From: Marinomonas phaeophyticola
GTDB taxonomy: Bacteria; Pseudomonadota; Gammaproteobacteria; Pseudomonadales; Marinomonadaceae
Length of the DNA stretch: 64,000 bases
Assembly: GCF_026966905.1 (NCBI RefSeq)
Contig: NZ_JAPUBN010000013.1
Span: forward strand, 434,001-498,000
Reading direction: 5' to 3'
Below, one piece after another: positions 59,384 to 64,000 of this stretch. Within the stretch, counting starts at the first letter, position 1, and each line of letters starts with the position of its first letter. The position numbers and the translations under genes were made by a program. Under the pieces are notes generated by a model. It saw only the letters and a list, made by a program, of their open reading frames with translations. It was not told the DNA's origin and did not search any database.

Positions 59384-59605
59384 TTAATAATGAGGGGGTT
59401 GTTCGTTTTCAGTGATACTTTGCTGAGATCGATAGGATTCAACCATTTTGACGACCAAAATAAGTTTTTCTTCCAAACGCATAATTTCTCTTTGCTGTTT
59501 TGAAAGTGCGGTGTTAAGTGTTTCAATCAAATCTTCTTGGTATTGTAATTTAAATTCTATGTCATCAATGCGAGGATTGTTATCTGTGGTGTTCATATAT
59601 GCCAT
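59384..59605 (-). CDS. slyX: SlyX family protein
   Basis: A 73-residue coiled-coil protein. The helical heptad pattern (DDIEFKLQYQEDLIETLNT, then QREIMRLEEKLILVVKMV) and the conserved C-terminal PPHY identify SlyX. Function is unknown. ATG 59605 or ATG 59596 could be the start, and neither has a clear ribosome-binding site. Confidence 0.88.
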   Translation of the reverse strand: MAYMNTTDNNPRIDDIEFKLQYQEDLIETLNTALSKQQREIMRLEEKLILVVKMVESYRSQQSITENEQPPHY

Positions 59606-59625
59606 CTGTGTGTTAATCTTAATTT

Positions 59626-59689
59626 ATAAACAGTTTATTGTTAACGTTAATTACATACTTTATAAATGTATAAGTAACTAACTGTTTAT
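59626..59689. repeat. Inverted repeat upstream of slyX
   Basis: ATAAACAGTT (59626-59635) and AACTGTTTAT (59680-59689) are perfect complements 44 bases apart in the divergent slyX / cold-shock region. Too far apart for a tight hairpin; they may be paired operator half-sites. Confidence 0.4.
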
Positions 59690-59733
59690 TATAGGATATG
59701 AATAGTGCTTGTATTTTATTCCTATGTATAGTT

Positions 59734-59776
59734 CTTAAGTGATTTTTTATACTTGTACTTAAGTTGTTTTTATACT
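59734..59776. repeat. Tandem direct repeat upstream of the cold-shock-domain gene
   Basis: CTTAAGTGATTTTTTATACT (59734-59753) and CTTAAGTTGTTTTTATACT (59758-59776) are near-identical units with a 24-base period. They lie about 75 bases before the cold-shock-domain start and could be repeated regulator sites or promoter duplicates. Confidence 0.5.
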
Positions 59777-59849
59777 ACAACAAACTAGTATCCAGTGATC
59801 GGATAAGTTTGTTTTTATTACTAATATTTTTATATAAAAGAGATTTTTT

Positions 59850-60332
59850 ATGACTGAACACCATGACGTGGATCGTAAATCCAGTAGTACATCATTATTT
59901 TCTGTTCGAGCTTTGATAGCTAGTTTCATTATCGCTCTAGTTGCACCGCTGTTGATTGCTGCCGTAATTGGAGATGAAATGGGAACAAATTATCTGACCT
60001 ATTTCGGCTTTGTTTTTGTATCTGCTTACTTAGGATCCTTATTAAGCAAAGAGTCACCCGTTGCGGAAACAAAAGCATCTTATGTTGATGATGACGAGGA
60101 AGAAGATGATGAGAATGATGATAGGGAAGAAGGGACGGTTAAATGGTTCAACTCATCAAAAGGTTTTGGCTTTTTGACAAGAGATAATGGCGAAGATGTT
60201 TTCGTTCATTACCGTGCTATACGAGGCCGTGGTCGTCGATTCCTTATTGAAGGACAGCTGGTTCGCTTTTATGTAACAGAAGGCGAAAAAGGTAAGCAAG
60301 CAGAAAACGTTTCAATTATGAGAAACTCTTAA
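59850..60332 (+). CDS. Membrane-anchored cold-shock-domain protein
   Basis: A 160-residue protein with an unusual layout. Residues about 20-66 contain two hydrophobic segments ([20 protein letters not shown] and [18 protein letters not shown]). A very acidic linker follows ([15 protein letters not shown]). Residues 95-160 are a complete cold-shock domain: [20 protein letters not shown] with RNP1, and DVFVHYRAI with RNP2. It should tether a nucleic-acid-binding domain to the inner membrane. It lies 25 bases before tpx. Confidence 0.85.
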   Translation: MTEHHDVDRKSSSTSLFSVRALIASFIIALVAPLLIAAVIGDEMGTNYLTYFGFVFVSAYLGSLLSKESPVAETKASYVDDDEEEDDENDDREEGTVKWFNSSKGFGFLTRDNGEDVFVHYRAIRGRGRRFLIEGQLVRFYVTEGEKGKQAENVSIMRNS

Positions 60333-60357
60333 TACAAAGAAGAGCAATGAGGTTTAT

Positions 60358-60855
60358 ATGGCTACGGTTACATTAAAAGGAAATCCTTTCGAAACACTTG
60401 GCGATCTGCCATCTGTTGGTGAAAAGGCCCCTGCATTTGATTTGGTTAAGTCGGATCTTTCTTCGACAACATCATCAGATTTTGCCGGTAAAAAAATTGT
60501 ATTGAATATTTTTCCATCTATTGATACACCGACCTGTGCTATGTCGGTACGTCAATTTAATGAGCAGGCGGCGTCATTAAATAACGTATCAGTCGTATGT
60601 GTTTCAGCCGACTTACCGTTTGCTATTGGGCGATTCTGTGGAGCCGAAGGGATTGAGAACGTGACGGCGGCGTCATCGTTTAGAAGTACTTTTGGCGTCG
60701 ACTATAAAGTTAATTTTGCAACGGGTCCATTGGTTGGATTGTTGTCACGTTCAATTGTTGTGATTGATGAGGATGGTGTGGTTATCTACACTGAACAGGT
60801 TTCAGAAACGGCAAATGAGCCAAATTACACCGCAGTAATAGATCTTCTTTCCTAA
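60358..60855 (+). CDS. tpx: Thiol peroxidase
   Basis: A 165-residue atypical two-cysteine peroxiredoxin. The peroxidatic cysteine is Cys60 in SIDTPTCAMSVRQF, and the resolving cysteine is Cys94 in IGRFCGAEGIENV. The N-terminal VTLKGNPFETLGDLPSVGEK is typical of Tpx. It reduces peroxides with thioredoxin. It may be co-transcribed with the cold-shock-domain gene. Confidence 0.95.
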   Translation: MATVTLKGNPFETLGDLPSVGEKAPAFDLVKSDLSSTTSSDFAGKKIVLNIFPSIDTPTCAMSVRQFNEQAASLNNVSVVCVSADLPFAIGRFCGAEGIENVTAASSFRSTFGVDYKVNFATGPLVGLLSRSIVVIDEDGVVIYTEQVSETANEPNYTAVIDLLS

Positions 60856-60872
60856 TCAATTTAAAGAAGATC
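60841..60872 (+). terminator. Inverted repeat at the end of tpx
   Basis: GATCTTCTTT (60841-60850), which includes the last tpx codons, pairs perfectly with AAAGAAGATC (60863-60872) around a 12-base loop. No clean T-run follows. Confidence 0.55.
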
Positions 60873-60895
60873 AAGGCAGAGATGTCTTTGTAAGA

Positions 60896-60957
60896 GCTTA
60901 TTGGTGATGATTAAGTATTACTTTCAAATAGTGAATATTTGATTGTCATCAATAAGC
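60896..60957. repeat. Second inverted repeat between tpx and the GGDEF-EAL gene
   Basis: GCTTATTGGTGA (60896-60907) pairs with TCATCAATAAGC (60946-60957) with one G-T pair. It lies 21 bases before the start of the next gene and could shape its leader. Confidence 0.5.
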
Positions 60958-60977
60958 CGATATATGCATGAAGTTCT

Positions 60978-63401
60978 ATGCATTTACTAAAAAATCTCGA
61001 AGAGCTTTCTTTTGTGCTTTTAGTAAGCCGTTTATCTAGTGTTGGTATTCAACAATATGAAAAAAAGCTGTCAATAAAGGTTGCAGGTAAGCTAGCCATC
61101 ATGCTGCTGACGGCTCTGTTTATTGCAACATTAGGATCCTATATCTATGCAGACAAACGCGCGACATATGAATATGAAAGCCGTTTAATTGTATTAGATA
61201 AAGAATTAGAGGTGTATGCCGATTTAATATCGGATCCTGTATGGCGATTTGACTATAAAACTGTTGAAAGTATCCTATCTATATTAATCAGTCAGCCTGA
61301 TATACTTAATGTTGTTGTGGTTGATGATAAAGAGCAGAAAGTATTGGATCTGCTTACACAAGACCTCCACGCTGATGTATTAATTAGTTACTCTATTCCT
61401 ATAGTGTTTCCTGCCCCAGATGTTGATAAAAATATCGGTCGTTTAATTGTTGATATTGGGAACTATTCTTTAAGAGAGAAAAGAAAGGAAACCCTCTTTG
61501 ATTTAATCTCATTATCAATTGGTATTTTCTTTCTGTTGTCTATTGTATCTTGGTTCTTTGTTAAATTGGTCGTATCTAAGCCGCTAAATGCGATATTGAT
61601 TGCGATAAGTGAATCTAAGAATAGCGATCACTTTTGCAATGTTGAACATGCTGCTAATGATGAGTTTGGTATTGTTATTAGTGAATATAATAATCTACAA
61701 AAACGACTTCAGTCTCAGCATCATATTCTGAGCGAAAGCGGTAAAAGGCTAACGACTCTTTATAATGCCACCCCCTCTATTTTATTTAGTTTGTCTCTTG
61801 ATGGAGACATTATTGAGGCAAATGATTATTTTATTGACTACTTTGGATTATCTAGAGAAAGAGCCATTAACCAACCCTTCTTAAATTTTATCGATTTAGA
61901 TCATTTTGATATTTATAGAGAACTTCTCAGTCCATTATTAGTGGAAAATGAGGTCCATGAGATATTTGTTATGGTTCGTGCTGACGATGAAAGTCGTCCA
62001 GTATTGTTAGATGCTAAGTTGCACTTTGAAGATGGCTCTCAAAAAGTTCTGGCCGTTATGACTGACATTTCTGGATTAATTAATACCCAGAAAGAATTGG
62101 ACTACCAAGCGACACATGATTTTTTAACGGGGTTATTAAATCGCTTTGGTTTTCAAAACCTTGTAGAAAAAACACTGCTTGATTGCTCTAAATCTGATGC
62201 ATATGCTCTTATTATGATCGATCTTGACCACTTTAAGTCCATTAACGATATATTTGGACATCAAATTGGGGATTCGATAATTAAAATACTGTCTAAACGG
62301 ATAGTTAACGATCTTCCTGTTGATAGTGTTGCAGCAAGGCTAGGAGGAGATGAGTTTGCTGTATTGGTGAAAACCCAATCTCAAGGAATTGCAACGGGTA
62401 CGGATGTATCAAAAGTGTGTAATCGTATTTTATCTTGCCTTTCTCAATCGATTCTTATTGAAAAAAGGACCATGAATTTATCTGGGTCATTAGGCATTTC
62501 TTATTACCCTAAAGACGCTACCTCTGTTAATGAATTGCTAAGAAATGCCGATATTGCCATGTATCGAGCAAAACAGATGGGGAGGGGAACAGAGTACATT
62601 TATGAGCAGTCTCTTCAGCATGAAATTACAGAAAAAGCCCGTTTTGAAGTGTTATTGAGGCGAGCGTTAGAAGACGATTTGATATTAGTCTATTACCAAC
62701 CAATTATTGACTTGAAAACTCAGTCTATAGTCGGTGCAGAAGCGCTAGTTAGAATTAAGGATCCAGATACGGGTAGTGTTGTTTTTCCTGATTCGTTTAT
62801 TTCTATCGCCGAAGATACTGGTTTGATCACTCAGTTAGGAGAGAAAGTGTTGCAAACTGCGGTGCTAGATATTCAAAAATTAAGAAATAAATTTAATCAA
62901 GATTTTTATATCAGTGTTAACTTTTCTAATAGGCAGTTTCAGCAGGAAGGTTTACTTGATTTAGTGAAGGATATTTTAGAGCTAAGTGGGCTTCCCCCAA
63001 GCTCTTTGTTGGTCGAATTAACAGAAAGCTTGTTGATTCAAAATAACTCTCAAAGCCGTCATGTCCTAACGTCTTTACATGATCTAGGTTGTAAGTTAGC
63101 TATTGATGATTTTGGGACGGGTTATTCTGCATTAAGTTATTTAAATCAATTTCCTATTGATATCTTAAAAATTGACCGGTCTTTCATTGAAAAATGCGAG
63201 TCTAATTTAACTGACCAATCATTAGTTGTCGCTATTTTAAATATGAGCCAAGGGCTGGGTATGAAAGTGGTGGCAGAAGGAATTGAAAATGAATTTCAAA
63301 AAGCCTTTTTGCTCTCTAAAGGATGTAATTTGGGGCAGGGTTATTTGTATAGCCGCCCGATTCCATTTGATGACTTCTCTACTTATCTTGAGCAGTATTA
63401 G
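60978..63401 (+). CDS. Membrane-bound GGDEF-EAL cyclic-di-GMP enzyme with PAS domain
   Basis: An 807-residue protein. Two membrane helices (about 36-58 and 175-200) enclose a periplasmic sensor domain. HAMP and PAS domains (about 200-250 and 260-370) lead to a GGDEF domain with an intact RLGGDEFAVLV site near 456, and an EAL domain with GAEALVRIKD near 587, the DDFGTGYSALSYL loop and KIDRSFIEKC. Both catalytic motifs look intact, so it may make or break cyclic-di-GMP. The ATG at 60978 lacks a strong ribosome-binding site. Confidence 0.9.
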   Translation: MHLLKNLEELSFVLLVSRLSSVGIQQYEKKLSIKVAGKLAIMLLTALFIATLGSYIYADKRATYEYESRLIVLDKELEVYADLISDPVWRFDYKTVESILSILISQPDILNVVVVDDKEQKVLDLLTQDLHADVLISYSIPIVFPAPDVDKNIGRLIVDIGNYSLREKRKETLFDLISLSIGIFFLLSIVSWFFVKLVVSKPLNAILIAISESKNSDHFCNVEHAANDEFGIVISEYNNLQKRLQSQHHILSESGKRLTTLYNATPSILFSLSLDGDIIEANDYFIDYFGLSRERAINQPFLNFIDLDHFDIYRELLSPLLVENEVHEIFVMVRADDESRPVLLDAKLHFEDGSQKVLAVMTDISGLINTQKELDYQATHDFLTGLLNRFGFQNLVEKTLLDCSKSDAYALIMIDLDHFKSINDIFGHQIGDSIIKILSKRIVNDLPVDSVAARLGGDEFAVLVKTQSQGIATGTDVSKVCNRILSCLSQSILIEKRTMNLSGSLGISYYPKDATSVNELLRNADIAMYRAKQMGRGTEYIYEQSLQHEITEKARFEVLLRRALEDDLILVYYQPIIDLKTQSIVGAEALVRIKDPDTGSVVFPDSFISIAEDTGLITQLGEKVLQTAVLDIQKLRNKFNQDFYISVNFSNRQFQQEGLLDLVKDILELSGLPPSSLLVELTESLLIQNNSQSRHVLTSLHDLGCKLAIDDFGTGYSALSYLNQFPIDILKIDRSFIEKCESNLTDQSLVVAILNMSQGLGMKVVAEGIENEFQKAFLLSKGCNLGQGYLYSRPIPFDDFSTYLEQY

Positions 63402-63442
63402 TCACTCACAAGAGTATTCGTCTCTTTAGGTTTGTGAGTGAC
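63401..63442. terminator. Inverted repeat between convergent GGDEF-EAL gene and panD
   Basis: GTCACTCACA (63401-63410) and TGTGAGTGAC (63433-63442) form a perfect 10-pair stem with a 22-base loop, beginning at the stop codon of the left gene. No T-run is present, but its place suggests a two-way terminator. Confidence 0.6.
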
Positions 63443-63451
63443 TGATAAAGG

Positions 63452-63832
63452 TTAGCTTGCTTGTACAGGTATGCTGTTTGTAGTTCTTTCAACACTGTTG
63501 TCTTGGTTTAAGTAAACCAGTGAAGGTTGGAACTGATCCGCTTCTTCTGCATTCATCTGTCCATATGCCGCGATGATAATACGGTCTCCAACCTGAACTC
63601 TTCTTGCGGCAGCGCCATTCATTGATATCGTGCCGGATCCAGCTTCAGCAAGAATCACATAAGTATGAAACCTTTCACCATTTGAAACGTTGTAAATATC
63701 TATTTTCTCAAACTCTCTCAGCCCAGCGAGTTTAACTAGTTCACTATCAATAGCACATGAACCATCATACCAAAGTTCAGCTTGGGTGACGCATGCCATG
63801 TGTAACTTGCCTTTCAATAATGTTATTTGCAT
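63452..63832 (-). CDS. panD: Aspartate 1-decarboxylase proenzyme
   Basis: A 126-residue pyruvoyl enzyme that makes beta-alanine for pantothenate. The self-cleavage site is Gly24-Ser25 in [10 protein letters not shown]. Lys9 in [16 protein letters not shown], the conserved [10 protein letters not shown] and the [15 protein letters not shown] block are present. panB and panC are not adjacent. Confidence 0.95.
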   Translation of the reverse strand: MQITLLKGKLHMACVTQAELWYDGSCAIDSELVKLAGLREFEKIDIYNVSNGERFHTYVILAEAGSGTISMNGAAARRVQVGDRIIIAAYGQMNAEEADQFQPSLVYLNQDNSVERTTNSIPVQAS

Positions 63833-63893
63833 TTAACTTATTTCTCTATCGTGTTTTGATTGTACGGACTTTGTTTATTGGGTGTATTTTGTA

Positions 63894-64000
63894 TTACTTC
63901 CAAATAAAAGGTCCTTCTTTGTATTGGTTGATACACCACCATTGGTCTGGATCAGAATTGTCTTCTTCTTCCCAGCCACTAAAGTTGCAGCGAACTTCGC
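63894..64000 (-). CDS. C-terminal fragment of an unknown protein running off the window
   Basis: On the minus strand one frame is open from the window edge to a TAA at 63894-63896 and encodes about 34 residues rich in Trp, Cys, Glu and Asp (VRCNFSGWEEEDNSDPDQWW as the core, then CINQYKEG). Its composition looks coding. The gene begins right of the window and I cannot assign it. Confidence 0.5.
   Translation of the reverse strand, partial: EVRCNFSGWEEEDNSDPDQWWCINQYKEGPFIWK

Overview
The window is one 64 kb stretch of a moderately AT-rich gammaproteobacterial chromosome. Gene content and protein style (rnc-era-recO-acpS, the BarA/GacS kinase next to cysM-rlmD-relA-mazG, SlyX, RsmJ, TsaB, a full-length RelA with the EFDD motif, an NCS1-like hybrid kinase) suggest a marine Oceanospirillales member, most likely Marinomonas or a close relative. 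This is inference from recall, not a database search. There is no rRNA, CRISPR array, insertion sequence or phage region. One tRNA is present.

Left part (1-20 kb) is mixed and accessory: the 3' end of dapB; a catabolic-looking cluster (orphan sugar-binding protein, esterase, zinc alcohol dehydrogenase, divergent AraC regulator, PhyH dioxygenase); a RegB/RegA-type redox two-component system; a peroxiredoxin-like gene divergent from an AraC regulator; a CAT-anticodon tRNA; an unknown membrane protein plus small secreted protein; a chemoreceptor; a SpoU-type RNA methylase; two c-type cytochromes with a good Fur-box match nearby; and an aldo/keto reductase-TauD operon opposite rarD.

Middle part (20-38 kb) holds a LuxR-type response regulator with a very large hybrid kinase whose sensor half is an NCS1-like transporter followed by an eight-cysteine cluster; a Gate-domain membrane protein; a Rieske-modA-modB-modC molybdate operon; mrcB; a YHS protein; an amino-acid-type binding protein; an HDOD protein; and divergent glgA/glgC.

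Right part (38-64 kb) is mainly housekeeping: ribE; lepA, then the tightly packed lepB-rnc-era-recO-acpS; convergent barA; cysM, rlmD, relA, mazG; ppc; adk, tsaB, uppP, a small unknown gene and rsmJ; slyX; a membrane-anchored cold-shock-domain protein; tpx; a GGDEF-EAL protein; and panD. A gene fragment on the minus strand runs off the right edge.

A strong cross-cutting signal is that at least seven genes are interrupted by a frameshift. Six of these lie in a homopolymer of 6-7 bases that is one or two bases too short (small secreted protein, diheme cytochrome, TauD, hybrid kinase, modB, mazG). The seventh (HDOD) has no long run. Sequencing or assembly indels are the simplest explanation, so these genes are given as single features with the break noted.

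The most interesting candidates are the transporter-like, cysteine-cluster hybrid kinase and its LuxR partner; a long hairpin that buries the ribosome-binding site of rlmD; the membrane-anchored cold-shock protein; the Rieske gene that leads the molybdate operon; and the unknown gene pair at 10.4-12.0 kb.
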